From contig NZ_CP015583.1 in assembly GCF_001941945.1 (NCBI RefSeq), positions 2,549,501 to 2,613,500 on the forward strand: a stretch of DNA of 64,000 nt. Direction: 5' to 3'. The stretch comes from Roseomonas gilardii (GTDB lineage Bacteria > Pseudomonadota > Alphaproteobacteria > Acetobacterales > Acetobacteraceae). The position numbers and the translations under genes are program-made. The notes under the pieces were generated by a model that did no database searches, was not told the origin of the DNA, and worked only from the letters and a program-made list of their open reading frames with translations. Below are positions 55,060 to 64,000 of the stretch, one piece after another. Positions within the stretch are counted from its first letter, which is position 1. Every line of letters starts with the position of its first letter.

Positions 55060-56394
55060 TTACTCCGCGGGGCGGCGCATCGCGTCGCGGTCCGGCAGCG
55101 GCACGGTCTCGCGCTCCTCCGTGCCGAGGCCGGCGACCGGGACGCCGTGCAGGGCCTGGCGCAGCCGCACCGGGTCCAGCTCGCCCTCCCAGCGGCTGAC
55201 CGCCACGCAGGCCACGCCGTTGCCGACGAGGTTGGTCAGGGCGCGGACCTCGCTCATGAACTTGTCGATGCCGACCAGCACGGCCAGGGCCTGGATGGGG
55301 ATGTCGGGGATCACGGACAGCGTGGCGGCCAGGGTGATGAAGCCCGCGCCGGTCACGCCCGAAGCACCCTTGGAGGTCAGCATCGCCACCAGCAGGATGG
55401 TCAGCTCCTGCCCCCAGCTCAGATGGGTGTTGGTGGCATTGGCCAGGAACATCGTGGCCAGCGTCATGTAGATGTTGGTGCCGTCGAGGTTGAAGGAATA
55501 GCCGAGCGGCACGGTGATGCCGACCACCTTCGGCGAGCAGCCCAGCGCCTCCATCTTGCGCATGATCTGTGGCAGCACGCTCTCGCTGCTGGAGGTGCCG
55601 AGCACGATCAGCAGCTCCTCGCGGATGTAGTTGACGAAGCGCAGGATCGAGAAGCCGCAGAGCCAGCCGACGAAGCCCAGCACGATCAGCACGAAGAGCG
55701 CCGAGGTGATGTAGAAGGTCGCCACCAGCTCGCCCAGTTGCAGCAGCGAGCGGATGCCGTAGGCGCCGATGGTGAAGGCCATGGCGCCGAAGGCGCCGAT
55801 CGGCGCCACCTTCACCACGATGGCGACGATGCCGAAGAAGACACGCGCCATGCCGTCGATGGCCCCGGCGGTCGGCACACGGTAGCGCTCCGGCAGGGCG
55901 TTGATGGCGAAGCCGGTCAGCACCGCCAGCAGCAGCACCTGCAACAGGTCGCCATTGGCGAAGGCCCCGATGAAGGTGTCGGGGATGATCGCCATCAGAT
56001 GCGCCGCGACGCTGTCCTTGGCCGCCTGCTGGGCATAGGCCTGGATGGCGCTGGCATTGAGCTGCGTCGGGTCGATGTTGAAGCCGCTGCCCGTGCCGAA
56101 GACCTTGGCCACGAAGAGGCCGATCACCAGGGCGAAGGTCGAGATCACCTCGAAGTAGAACAGCGCCTTGATGCCGACGCGCCCGACCGAGCGCGCGTCG
56201 TTCACCGAGGCGATGCCGTGCACCACGGTACAGAAGACCACCGGGGCGATGACCAGCTTGATCAGCTTCACGAAGCCGTCGCCCAGCGGCTTCATCGCCG
56301 CGCCGGTCTGCGGCCAGAGGGCGCCGACCAGCACGCCAAGGACGATGGCGATAAGGACCTGGACGTAGAGAAGGGATAACCAGCGCCTGAGCAT
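55060..56394 (-). CDS. dctA: dicarboxylate:cation symporter DctA
   Basis: A 444-residue sodium/proton-coupled dicarboxylate carrier of the DAACS family. About eight membrane helices and two re-entrant loops are visible. Marks include [38 protein letters not shown] (the serine-rich hairpin 1), [16 protein letters not shown] and [18 protein letters not shown] (hairpin 2). It imports C4-dicarboxylates such as succinate, fumarate and malate. ATG 56394 is preferred; GTG 56403 would add three residues but leave GGAG too close. No dctBD sensor pair is nearby. Confidence 0.95.
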   Translation of the reverse strand: MLRRWLSLLYVQVLIAIVLGVLVGALWPQTGAAMKPLGDGFVKLIKLVIAPVVFCTVVHGIASVNDARSVGRVGIKALFYFEVISTFALVIGLFVAKVFGTGSGFNIDPTQLNASAIQAYAQQAAKDSVAAHLMAIIPDTFIGAFANGDLLQVLLLAVLTGFAINALPERYRVPTAGAIDGMARVFFGIVAIVVKVAPIGAFGAMAFTIGAYGIRSLLQLGELVATFYITSALFVLIVLGFVGWLCGFSILRFVNYIREELLIVLGTSSSESVLPQIMRKMEALGCSPKVVGITVPLGYSFNLDGTNIYMTLATMFLANATNTHLSWGQELTILLVAMLTSKGASGVTGAGFITLAATLSVIPDIPIQALAVLVGIDKFMSEVRALTNLVGNGVACVAVSRWEGELDPVRLRQALHGVPVAGLGTEERETVPLPDRDAMRRPAE

Positions 56395-56540
56395 GGGCGG
56401 CACATCTCCGAGGGGGAACCGTCCCGGCCGGAACAGAGAACGGCCTCCGGAGAAGCGACCGGGCTATGACGCCGGATGATATATAGAGGACTCGGCGGCG
56501 GTTCCTGTCCGCCGGATTACCTTACGTCCATCCCTTGGCC

Positions 56541-57692
56541 TCAGACCGTCAGGCCCAGCAGTTCCGCGATGCGCGGCGTCGCCTTCACCCCGGTGCCGGT
56601 GAGCAGGACGACGGTGCGCTCCGTCGCCCGGATCGCGCCGCCGGACAGGAGTTTGCCGAAGCCGGCGGCGGCCTGGGCGCTGGTTGGCTCGGCATAGATC
56701 CCCTGGCCGGCCAGATCGAGCGTCGCCCGGGCGATCTCGTCTTCCTCCAGCATGACAGCGCCGCCATGCGTCTCCCGCAGGGCCTGGACGACCTCGGGCA
56801 GGCGGATCGGCGCGGCGATGGCGGTGCCCTCGGCGATGGTCGGGCGCGGCTCCGCCGCTGGCAGGCCGAGCGCGGCGCGGGCGATGGGGGCGCAGTGGGC
56901 TGGCTGCGTCGCGAAGAGGCGCGGCATCCGCGCGATCTGCCCGGCCCGCAGCAGTTCCACGAAGCCGATCCAGCAGCCGAGCACGTTGGAGCCGGCACCG
57001 CAGGGCATCACGATGTTGTCCGGCGCCTGGAAGCCCAGATCCTCCCACAACTCGTAGGCCAGGGTCTTGGTGCCGTGCAGGAAGAAGGGGTGCCAGTTGT
57101 GCGAGGCGTAGAAGGTGCCGGACTCGCGCTCCCGCCCCTGGCGCAGCGCCTCGTCGGCGCAGTCCTGCCGCGTGCCCGGCACGAGCTGGATCTCGGCCCC
57201 GGCGGCGCGGGACTGCACCGTCTTAGCCGGGGAGGTCGACTCAGGCACCAGGATGCGCGCCCGCATCCCGCCCGCCGCCGCATAGGTGGCGATGGCCGCC
57301 CCGCCATTGCCGGAGGAATCTTCCAGCACGGAGCCGATCCCCTGTTCCCGCAGCAGCGACAGCATCACCGAGGCGCCGCGGTCCTTGAAGGAGCTGGTCG
57401 GCATGAACCATTCGCACTTCACCAGTGCGGTGCCGGCACCAAGGCGGCGTTCCAGCAGCGGCGTGCAGCCCTCGCCCAGGGTGATCGGCGTGGCCGGCCG
57501 GAAGGGCAGCGCGGCGGCGTAGCGCCAGACCGAGCGCTCGCCGCGCGCGATGTCGTCGCGCCCGATGCCCGGCAAGTCGGTGAGGAAGAGTGGCTGTCCC
57601 TCCTCGCCGCACCAGCGGGGCAGTTCGAGCGGCCAGGTCCGGCCGGAACGGGGGTCGAGGTAGCGGAGGTCGAAGAGGGTGGGGCGGGTCAT
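56541..57692 (-). CDS. threonine synthase-like PLP-dependent lyase
   Basis: The 383-residue enzyme is of the fold-type II PLP family (threonine synthase, cysteine synthase, diaminopropionate lyase). The Schiff-base lysine is in the motif TSSFKDRGASVML, and the phosphate-binding loop is SSGNGGAAIATYAAAGG. TPLLERRLGAG is typical of threonine synthase. The C-terminal part has GTGVKATPRIAELLG. ATG 57692 starts MTRPTLFDLRY. It is divergent from an M20 peptidase. A threonine synthase role is the simplest, but related enzymes are many. Confidence 0.85.
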   Translation of the reverse strand: MTRPTLFDLRYLDPRSGRTWPLELPRWCGEEGQPLFLTDLPGIGRDDIARGERSVWRYAAALPFRPATPITLGEGCTPLLERRLGAGTALVKCEWFMPTSSFKDRGASVMLSLLREQGIGSVLEDSSGNGGAAIATYAAAGGMRARILVPESTSPAKTVQSRAAGAEIQLVPGTRQDCADEALRQGRERESGTFYASHNWHPFFLHGTKTLAYELWEDLGFQAPDNIVMPCGAGSNVLGCWIGFVELLRAGQIARMPRLFATQPAHCAPIARAALGLPAAEPRPTIAEGTAIAAPIRLPEVVQALRETHGGAVMLEEDEIARATLDLAGQGIYAEPTSAQAAAGFGKLLSGGAIRATERTVVLLTGTGVKATPRIAELLGLTV

Positions 57693-57832
57693 CGGGCGCG
57701 AAATCTCGCCCGGGCTCCCCGCGTCCGCAAGGGGCTCCACGGCAGGGTGCCGGCCCGCGGGACGGCGGACGGGCTTGCGTCGCCGGAGGCCGGGAGCGAG
57801 AGAGGGTCCGCACCCACCCGCAGGAGACGCGC

Positions 57833-58939
57833 ATGACCGATGCCGATGCCGTGGCCGCCCTTGCCCGTGACCTGGTACGGATCGACAGCCGCTCCAACCT
57901 CTCCAACCTTCCCGTCGCCGAGCGGCTGGAGGCGGAGCTGGCGGGGTTCGAGATCGAGCGGCTGGACTATGCCGATGCCGCCGGCACGGCGAAGCGCGTG
58001 CTGGTCGCGCATCGCGGGCCGCTGGACGGGGGTGGCCTCGCCCTGTCGGGCCATATGGACACGGTGCCCGACACAGGCTGGACGGAGGATCCGTGGTCCG
58101 GCCGGGTGGACGAGGCGGGCATCCTGCACGGGCTCGGCTCGTCCGATATGAAGGGCCCCGTGGCCGCCATCGTGGTCGCCGCGCGCGGCCTGCCCGCCGA
58201 TGTTCCCGTGACCCTGTTGCTGACCACCGACGAGGAAACCACCAAGCAGGGTGCCCGCCTCGTGGCGCAGCGTTCGGAACTGGCCCGGCGCGCGGCGCCG
58301 CGCGGCATCGTGGTGGCGGAGCCGACCAGCCTGATCCCCGTGCGCGGCCACCGCGCCAATGTCATGTTCACGGTGACCGCGACCGGCATCCAGGCGCATT
58401 CCTCCGGCGCCCAGGGGGTGAACGCGAACTGGGCGCTGATCCCCTTCCTGGCGGAGATGCGGGAGGTTTTCGCGCGGCTGCGGAGCGACCCGGCGCTGCA
58501 GGACCCGGCCTATGACCCATCCTTCTCCGACTTCAACCTGCTGATCGACAATCACGGCACGGCGGTGAACGTCACCGTTCCCCGCGCCACGGCGCGCATC
58601 AAGTTCCGCTATTCCCGCAGCATCGACCCGGCGCCGGTCGTGGCGGCGGTGCGGGCGGCGGCGGAGCGTGCCGGGCTGGCGCTGGAGATGCAGGCCGATC
58701 CGGGTGCGCCGGAACTGCCGGAGGACCACCCCCTGGTGGCGCTGGCGGTGCGCGAGACCGGCCAGGCGCCGCGCACCGCCGCCTATGGCACCGACGCGAC
58801 GGAACTCCAGGCGCTGGCGCCCTGCGTCGTGCTGGGTCCGGGCACGATCGCCGTGGCCCATAGCCCGGGGGAGCATGTCCCGCTGGCGGAACTGGCCCGG
58901 GCGGTGCCGCTGTTCCGCCGCCTCGTCATGGCTGGGTGA
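57833..58939 (+). CDS. M20 family metallopeptidase (ArgE/DapE-like)
   Basis: The 368-residue hydrolase shows the M20 pattern of two zinc ions: His74 and Asp76 (SGHMDTVPD), Asp105 (GSSDMKG), and Glu134/Glu135 (TTDEETTKQG). These enzymes remove acyl groups from amino acids or cleave peptides. The middle lid domain contains QAHSSGAQGVNAN, the usual dimerisation element. The ATG at 57833 follows AGGAGA. It is divergent from the PLP enzyme and overlaps the 3' end of the diguanylate cyclase by 14 bp. The substrate is not known. Confidence 0.9.
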   Translation: MTDADAVAALARDLVRIDSRSNLSNLPVAERLEAELAGFEIERLDYADAAGTAKRVLVAHRGPLDGGGLALSGHMDTVPDTGWTEDPWSGRVDEAGILHGLGSSDMKGPVAAIVVAARGLPADVPVTLLLTTDEETTKQGARLVAQRSELARRAAPRGIVVAEPTSLIPVRGHRANVMFTVTATGIQAHSSGAQGVNANWALIPFLAEMREVFARLRSDPALQDPAYDPSFSDFNLLIDNHGTAVNVTVPRATARIKFRYSRSIDPAPVVAAVRAAAERAGLALEMQADPGAPELPEDHPLVALAVRETGQAPRTAAYGTDATELQALAPCVVLGPGTIAVAHSPGEHVPLAELARAVPLFRRLVMAG

Positions 58940-60155
58940 GCGGCAGGTCCGGCTGCGGCCGGACCCGCAGGGCGGGCCGCGCCTCGCGGCGCTCCGATGC
59001 CTCGGCGCGGACCAGGTCCCGCCCTTCCCGCTTGGCCGCATAGAGCGCCCGGTCGGCCGCTTCCAGCAGGCTCCGGGGGCTCATCCCCTGCCCGGGCGCC
59101 ATGGCGGCAACGCCCAGGCTCAGCGTCACCATGCCGCCACGCGTCGTGGGGTGCGGGACGCCCTGCGCCCGCATCGAGCGGCGGATCCGCTCCGCCACGC
59201 CCATCGCCGCCTCCAGCCCGGTGCCGGGCAGCAGGACAGCGAACTCCTCTCCTCCCATCCGCGCCGCGAGGTCGCTGCCGTCGCGCAGGTTGCGCCGCAG
59301 CACCCCCGCCACGATCCGCAGGCAGGCATCCCCCGCCGGATGGCCGTGGTGGTCGTTGAAGGCCTTGAAGTGGTCCGCGTCGATCATGAGGACCGCCAGC
59401 GGCCGCCCCTGGTGCCGCGCGCGCGCGAATTCATGGGCATAGGCCTGGTCGAAGCGGCGGCGGTTCGGCAGGCCGGTCAAGGGGTCGCTGCAAGCCTCCC
59501 GGCGGTAATGGGCCTCCGCGCGCTCGCGGATCATGGTCACCGCCCCGAAGCCGTGCAGGACGAAGAAGACCAGCGCGCTGACCAGGACCAGGCCGAGCGA
59601 GAGGTCCGGCAGGAAGTGGAACCGCCCCGGGTCGGGCGACACCAGTATCGCCGCGGCCCGGAAGGCCATGATGGCGACGCTGCCGATCATCGCCGCGAAC
59701 ATCCACCAGCGCGCCGAGATCCTCTCCGCCCGGCCGCGCCACAGCTCCCAGGCCGCGACGGCGAAGAGCGCGCCGTGCAGGAGCGCGGCCAGCAGCACGC
59801 GCCGGTCGTAGCGGCCGTAGAATTCCGGGATGCGGCAGGCCAGGAGCCAGACCAGTGGCGCCAGCAGGATCAGCAGGATGGGAGTCGCGCGCCCGTCGGC
59901 ACGGCGGTGCCCCGCCCAGATCAGCGCGGAGCAGAGGATCGCCAGGGCATTCGACAGGTCCACCGTCACCAGCAGCGGCAGGGTGGAACGGTCGAACTGC
60001 AGGGCCATGGCCAGGGTTTCGCTGAGGAAGGCCCCGCCGAAGATCAGCGGCAGGTCATGTCCCGGGCTGGCCCGCCAGGACATGAGGCAGGCCAGGGCGC
60101 TGGTGCCGGTCACCAGGGTGACGGCCAGGACAAGGGTCGGAGCGTCCAGGAACAT
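58926..60155 (-). CDS. membrane diguanylate cyclase (GGDEF)
   Basis: A 409-residue protein with six or more membrane helices up to about residue 215 and a C-terminal GGDEF domain. The domain has the start DPLTGLPNRRRFDQAYAHE, the active GGEEF motif at residues 301-305 (ARMGGEEFAVLLP) and LMIDADHFKAFNDHHGHPAGDACL. It makes c-di-GMP from two GTP; the membrane part may sense a signal. The ATG at 60155 starts MFLDAPTLVL. It converges on the M20 gene and overlaps it by 14 bp. No EAL domain is present. Confidence 0.92.
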   Translation of the reverse strand: MFLDAPTLVLAVTLVTGTSALACLMSWRASPGHDLPLIFGGAFLSETLAMALQFDRSTLPLLVTVDLSNALAILCSALIWAGHRRADGRATPILLILLAPLVWLLACRIPEFYGRYDRRVLLAALLHGALFAVAAWELWRGRAERISARWWMFAAMIGSVAIMAFRAAAILVSPDPGRFHFLPDLSLGLVLVSALVFFVLHGFGAVTMIRERAEAHYRREACSDPLTGLPNRRRFDQAYAHEFARARHQGRPLAVLMIDADHFKAFNDHHGHPAGDACLRIVAGVLRRNLRDGSDLAARMGGEEFAVLLPGTGLEAAMGVAERIRRSMRAQGVPHPTTRGGMVTLSLGVAAMAPGQGMSPRSLLEAADRALYAAKREGRDLVRAEASERREARPALRVRPQPDLPLTQP

Positions 60156-60419
60156 GTCGCGGCGGGTGACCCTTTTCGGCGGCGTCGGGGGTGGCGGAGC
60201 CGATGAGCCCGGTTGCCCGGCTTCGATCCACCCGCATGACGAGATTCCTATGGATCATCTACACGCAAAAGTCATCATTACGCGGCGAATTTAAGCCAGC
60301 TTCGTTACAATTCACGCCAGCTGCGCGGAAACGTCCGGCTTTCCACAGGGAGAGGCCAGCCGGACAGCGGGAAAAGAGGGGCGGACCGGCGAAAAGTTCC
60401 GCCGGCACCGCCCATCCGT

Positions 60420-61850
60420 TCAGACGCCCTTGCTCATCGCCTGGATCGGCGGCTGCACATCGGCGGGCAGCGGGCAGACATAGGGGGTGGCCGCCGTCCG
60501 CGCCGCGAGATCCGCCTTGGCCTTCTCGATCAGCGAGGGGTCCTGCAGGGCATCCACCGCCGTGCCCGCCATCACCTTGGCCACATGCAGCAGCCCCTTA
60601 TGGGCGATGCCAGACTTGCCCTGGGCCGTGAGTTGCCAGGAATGCCCCGGCGTGCCGATGGCATAGGTCGCGCCCCGCGCCTGCACCGTCGGCACCACCC
60701 AGGAAACGTCGCCCACATCGGTGGAGCCGACGCCGCCCCGTCCCCTGGAATGCAGCGGCACGATGAAATCGGCCAGCGGCTTGGTCCGGTCCACCGGAAC
60801 GCCGGCGCGGCGGAAGGCGGCGGCGATGTCGTCGTCGTTCAGCGTCTTGCGGATCTCCTCCGCGAAGGCGCGGTCCTCCTCGTCGAACTGGGGCGGGCCG
60901 AGGCGCTGGAAGTTGTCGTACATCGCCTGTTCCAGCGGCGTGTTGCCCATCAGGTTCGAGACGGCGCTGACCACCTTGGTGGCGACCGTCGTCTCGGTCA
61001 TCAGGGCCGCGCCGTCGGCGATCTTGCGCACGCGGGCGACCAGGGCGTTCAGCTCGTTCAGGTCGGCGGCGCGGATCAGGTAGCGCACCTTGGCCGAGCC
61101 CTGCACCACGTTCGGCGCGATGCCGCCGGCGTCCAGATAGGCGTAGTGGACGCGGGCATGGCTCGGCATGTGCTCGCGCATGTAGTTCACGCCGACATTC
61201 ATCAACTCCACCGCGTCGAGCGCCGAGCGGCCTAGCTCCGGCGCGGCGGCGGCGTGGGAGGAGCGACCGGTGAAGGTGAAGTCGATGCGCGTGTTGGCGA
61301 GGCTCACCGCGTCGTTCACGCCGGACAGCGGCGCCGGATGCCAGGAGATGGCGATGTCCACATCCTTGAAGGCGCCGTCGCGCACCATGAAGCCCTTGGC
61401 GGCGCCGCCTTCCTCGGCCGGGCAGCCATAGTAGCGCACGCGGCCCTTGATCCCGTTCTCCGCCAGCCAGTCCTTCACCGCCGCCGCCGCCAAAAGGGCG
61501 GCGGAGCCGAGCAGGTTGTGGCCGCAGCCATGGCCCTTGCCCTCCTGCCCCTCGACCGGGCGCGGCTCGGCCACCCCGGCCTCCTGGCTCAGCCCGGGCA
61601 GGGCGTCATACTCGCCGAGGATGGCGATCACCGGGCCCTCCTCGCCCGCCTCTCCCATCACCGCCGTCGGGATGCCCGCGACGTCCTTCGTGATGCGGAA
61701 GCCTTCCTTCTCCAGTTGGGCGATGTGCTCCGCGACCGAGCGGTGTTCGCCATAAGCCAGTTCCGGCATGCCCCAGACCCGGTCGGACAGGCCGATATAG
61801 TCGTCGCGCTTCTTCTCGACATGGCGCCAGATTTCTTCGCTGTTCTGCAT
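60420..61850 (-). CDS. M20 amidohydrolase, AbgB-like
   Basis: The 476-residue product resembles the p-aminobenzoyl-glutamate hydrolase subunit B and related amidohydrolases: SDRVWGMPELAYGEHRS in the N-terminal part, the metal-binding motif KGHGCGHNLLGSAAL, YGCPAEEGGAAKGFM with catalytic glutamates, and HAAAAPELGRSALDAVE. The C-terminal part contains GSTDVGDVSWVVPT and IGTPGHSWQLTAQGKSGIAHKG. The ATG at 61850 (MQNSEEIWRHVEKKR) is preferred over the open frame to 61925. It is alone; neither abgA nor an abgT-like transporter is near. The substrate is probably a dipeptide-like amide. Confidence 0.88.
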   Translation of the reverse strand: MQNSEEIWRHVEKKRDDYIGLSDRVWGMPELAYGEHRSVAEHIAQLEKEGFRITKDVAGIPTAVMGEAGEEGPVIAILGEYDALPGLSQEAGVAEPRPVEGQEGKGHGCGHNLLGSAALLAAAAVKDWLAENGIKGRVRYYGCPAEEGGAAKGFMVRDGAFKDVDIAISWHPAPLSGVNDAVSLANTRIDFTFTGRSSHAAAAPELGRSALDAVELMNVGVNYMREHMPSHARVHYAYLDAGGIAPNVVQGSAKVRYLIRAADLNELNALVARVRKIADGAALMTETTVATKVVSAVSNLMGNTPLEQAMYDNFQRLGPPQFDEEDRAFAEEIRKTLNDDDIAAAFRRAGVPVDRTKPLADFIVPLHSRGRGGVGSTDVGDVSWVVPTVQARGATYAIGTPGHSWQLTAQGKSGIAHKGLLHVAKVMAGTAVDALQDPSLIEKAKADLAARTAATPYVCPLPADVQPPIQAMSKGV

Positions 61851-62025
61851 CGGAAACGTTCCTGTCTGATTCGTGCCTGGTGATCGACCCGGTTGTCGAT
61901 GCGCACGGAATGGCCGCCCGGCCATGACGGGGCGCGACTATGCGCCGATCATGCAGGGGGTCAAACCCGGGCGCGGACGCTTCCGGCGCCGCGCCCGCAC
62001 CAGCCGGCTGGCCAGCCGGGCGGGA

Positions 62026-63033
62026 TCAGCCGAAGAAGCCCACCAGCCAGTAGGCCAGCGCCGCGATGACGGCCGCGGCGGGCATCGTGACGACCCAGGC
62101 CACCACGATGTTGCTGGCCACCCCCCAGCGCACCGCCGAGGTTCGCCGCGCCGAGCCGACGCCGACGATGGCGCCGGTGATGGTGTGGGTGGTGGAGACG
62201 GGCACGCCGAGCCCCGTGGCCATGAAGAGCGTGATGGCGCCGCCGGTCTCGGCGCAGAAGCCCTGCACCGGCGTCAGCCGGGTGATGCGGGAGCCCATGG
62301 TGTGGATGATGCGCCAGCCGCCGGTCAGCGTGCCCAGCGCGATGGCGGCATGGCAGGACAGCACGACCCAGAGCGGCACGTAGAACTCGCCGCCCAGCAT
62401 CCCCTGGGAATAGAGCAGGACGGCGATGATCCCCATGGTCTTCTGCGCGTCGTTGCCGCCATGGCCGAGCGCGTAGGCGGAGGCCGAGAAGAACTGCATG
62501 ATCCGGAAGGAGCGGTCCACCGCGAAGGGGGTGGAGCGGGCGAAGATCCAGGACACGGCGAAGACCAGCAGCAGCGCCAGCACCATGCCCAGCAGCGGCG
62601 AGAGCACGATGGCCGCGACCGTCTTGCCCAGGCCGGACCAGACGATCGCGCCGATCCCCGCCTTCACCGTGCCGGCCCCCAGGATGCCGCCGACCAGCGC
62701 GTGGGAGGAGGAGGACGGGATGCCGCGCCACCAGGTGATGATGTTCCAGGCGATGGCGCCGACCAGCGCGCCGAAGATCACCCGCGCATCCACGATCTCC
62801 GCATCCACGATGCCGGTGCCGATGGTCTCGGCCACGTGCAGGCCGAAGAACAGGAAGGCGATGAAGTTGAAGAAGGCGGCCCAGGCCACGGCATAATGCG
62901 GCCGCAGCACGCGCGTCGCCACGATGGTGGCGATGGCGTTGGCCGCGTCGTGCAGCCCGTTCAGGAAGTCGAAGAACAGCGCGACGGCGATCAGGCCGAC
63001 GAGCAGCGGGAGGGCGAGGGTCTCGACCGGCAT
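62026..63033 (-). CDS. pit: PiT family inorganic phosphate transporter
   Basis: The 335-residue inner-membrane carrier has the PiT signatures: FLNGLHDAANAIATIVATRVLRPHYAV in the first half (including the GLHDAANAIAT block) and YALGHGGNDAQKTMGIIA in the second. GIPSSSSHALVGGILGAG and VSTTHTITGAIVGVGSAR are the two repeated SSSH/STTH elements. It imports phosphate, often as a metal-phosphate, with protons. ATG 63033 is chosen; the frame beyond is Ser/Arg-rich. It follows the DUF47 gene by 16 bp, a standard pairing for low-affinity phosphate uptake. Confidence 0.96.
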   Translation of the reverse strand: MPVETLALPLLVGLIAVALFFDFLNGLHDAANAIATIVATRVLRPHYAVAWAAFFNFIAFLFFGLHVAETIGTGIVDAEIVDARVIFGALVGAIAWNIITWWRGIPSSSSHALVGGILGAGTVKAGIGAIVWSGLGKTVAAIVLSPLLGMVLALLLVFAVSWIFARSTPFAVDRSFRIMQFFSASAYALGHGGNDAQKTMGIIAVLLYSQGMLGGEFYVPLWVVLSCHAAIALGTLTGGWRIIHTMGSRITRLTPVQGFCAETGGAITLFMATGLGVPVSTTHTITGAIVGVGSARRTSAVRWGVASNIVVAWVVTMPAAAVIAALAYWLVGFFG

Positions 63034-63049
63034 GGACGGGTCTCCCGGC

Positions 63050-63706
63050 TCAGACGTGCTCGATGACGATGCTCTCGACCTGGTTCGCGGCATCGTCGAA
63101 GAGATCGACCACCCGTTCGAGCTGGTCGAAGACCTCGCGCACCGCGATGAAGCGCATCGCCCCGTCCGGCGCCTTCTCCTCCGAGATGCGGCGGAACAGC
63201 TCGGTCACGCCATCGTCGTGGATGTCGTCCGCCTCTCCCTCCGCCACCCGGATGGATTCGCAGAGCGCGTTGATGCGGGCGGCGTTGTTGGTGATGTCCG
63301 ACAGCAGCGGCACGGTGTCGCGCAGCAGCTCCGCGCAACGCAGGATGGTGTCGCCCAGGCGGCCCATCTCCGGCCCGAATTCCGTCATGCCGAAGAAGCG
63401 GATCGTCTTGGCCGCCTTCTTCATCTGGTCCAGCGTATCGTCCATGGCGCTGATCAGGGCCTGGATGTCGCCGCGGTCGAAGGGGGTGACGAAGGTCCGC
63501 CGCACGGCCTGGACGACCTCCCGCGTCACGGCATCGGCATGGTCCTCGGCGGCCAGGACGGCCGGGAAATGCGTGGCCGTCGCCTCGCCGCCCCGGAGCA
63601 TGGCCCGCAGTTCCACGGCGCCCACCACGATCGCGGCGGAATGCTGCTGGAACAGGTCGAAGAATCGCTCCTCGCGCGGAAGCATGCGGCGGAACCAGCC
63701 GAGCAT
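63050..63706 (-). CDS. DUF47/PhoU-like protein associated with phosphate transport
   Basis: A 218-residue, largely helical protein of the PhoU-like DUF47 group, which regulates the adjacent PiT carrier. It begins MLGWFRRMLPREERFFDLFQQHSA, the usual start (FFDLF), and includes DRGDIQALISAMDDTLDQMKKAAK, with the DxxD clusters that bind metal. ATG 63706 is used; the frame to 63775 is open but not homologous. It lies directly before the PiT gene on the minus strand, so the two form an operon. It lacks any membrane helix. Confidence 0.92.
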   Translation of the reverse strand: MLGWFRRMLPREERFFDLFQQHSAAIVVGAVELRAMLRGGEATATHFPAVLAAEDHADAVTREVVQAVRRTFVTPFDRGDIQALISAMDDTLDQMKKAAKTIRFFGMTEFGPEMGRLGDTILRCAELLRDTVPLLSDITNNAARINALCESIRVAEGEADDIHDDGVTELFRRISEEKAPDGAMRFIAVREVFDQLERVVDLFDDAANQVESIVIEHV

Positions 63707-63973
63707 CGAACAAACCTTTGCAAGACCGCCGCTCGCGGCCAGGAATGCGGGGCGAAGGCGAGAATGCCCGGCCACGGGGGGCGTCTTCTAACCGTCACAC
63801 GGCGTCCTGGCCACACCGGGGCCGCATCACACGGCTTTCCCGGCGGCCGGGATGGACGCGCCGGGCCGGGGGCTTCATTGTAATCTTCCTCATCCGTGCC
63901 CAATTTCGAGATTCGATCAGGGACCGAGAAAGTTTTGTCCCGGGAACGGGCATGAAGGACGCCACCGCGTGAG

Positions 63974-64000
63974 ATGTCGCAAAAGCTGAAGAAGAAGACG
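63974..64000 (+). CDS. possible gene start at the right edge
   Basis: ATG 63974 opens a frame of nine lysine-rich codons (MSQKLKKKT) that runs off the window. An AT-richer region of about 100 bp to its left could be its promoter. No family can be named. A polyphosphate kinase 2, whose chains often start in a similar way, would fit next to the phosphate genes, but this is a guess. Confidence 0.3.

Noticed and set aside
60200-60245. A tRNA-like run (CGGCTTCGATCCACCC) left of the amidohydrolase gene
   Set aside because: Only a T-loop-like piece is present. There is no matching acceptor stem, D arm or anticodon arm.

Overview
The window comes from a very GC-rich bacterium. Gene content and order point to an alphaproteobacterium of the Acetobacteraceae, most likely Roseomonas-like. 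The pointers are a Bug-type (TctC) receptor, a PQQ glucose dehydrogenase, heterotetrameric glycyl-tRNA synthetase, a yfgM-bamB-der block and a cvpA-purF pair. This placement is inferred from composition and gene content, not from a database search. No rRNA, tRNA, CRISPR array, insertion sequence or prophage gene was recognised. The window looks like ordinary chromosome with dense, mostly short operons.

Layout. 1-3.3 kb: the start of a PIG-L deacetylase gene behind an acyl-CoA dehydrogenase-like gene, then a CHAP lipoprotein and a Bug receptor. 3.6-8 kb: an orphan tatA with its own terminator, a three-gene methionine-salvage operon (mtnB-mtnD-mtnC, joined by ATGA overlaps), corA and a lipoprotein. 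8.4-13.1 kb: an MFS exporter, then cvpA-purF-SDR-lipoprotein. 13.1-16.8 kb (minus strand): yfgM-like, bamB and der. 17.1-21.0 kb (plus strand): a complete pqiABC operon. 21-26.4 kb: small lipoprotein, VOC protein, exported beta-carbonic anhydrase, dihydroorotase, an MscS channel, a likely remnant of an RTX protein, and an SMR transporter. 26.4-30.3 kb (minus): a glycan-type set with heptosyltransferase-like GT9, GT4 and an AsnB-like amidotransferase. 30.3-33.6 kb: ygfZ, an exonuclease, a DUF4239 membrane protein and a stress-type SDR. 33.6-39.5 kb (minus): glyQ-glyS-ppdK closed by a clear intrinsic terminator. 39.5-46 kb: SnoaL-like protein, a basic unknown protein, SppA/S49 peptidase, a family 5 solute-binding protein, a membrane GH17 protein and a CoA-binding protein. 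46-51.7 kb: DUF2076 protein, a GGDEF-EAL protein whose sensor part lies in another frame, an Fsr-like MFS exporter and a GNAT. 52-54.5 kb: membrane PQQ glucose dehydrogenase. 54.5-64 kb: dctA, a threonine-synthase-like PLP enzyme, two M20 peptidases, a second diguanylate cyclase, and a PhoU-like (DUF47)/PiT phosphate pair.

Together the genes describe a free-living, respiratory heterotroph. It takes up organic acids (Bug receptor, DctA, family 5 binding protein) and oxidises glucose in the periplasm (Gcd). It uses PPDK at the phosphoenolpyruvate-pyruvate node, recycles methylthioadenosine, builds surface glycans and uses c-di-GMP signalling. No new defence system or other clearly undescribed multi-gene system was found. 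The points most worth a second look are the broken or frameshifted GGDEF-EAL gene, the RTX remnant that has lost its stop codon in the mscS frame, the uncharacterised acyl-CoA dehydrogenase/PIG-L pair, and the recurring 8-15 bp tandem duplications.
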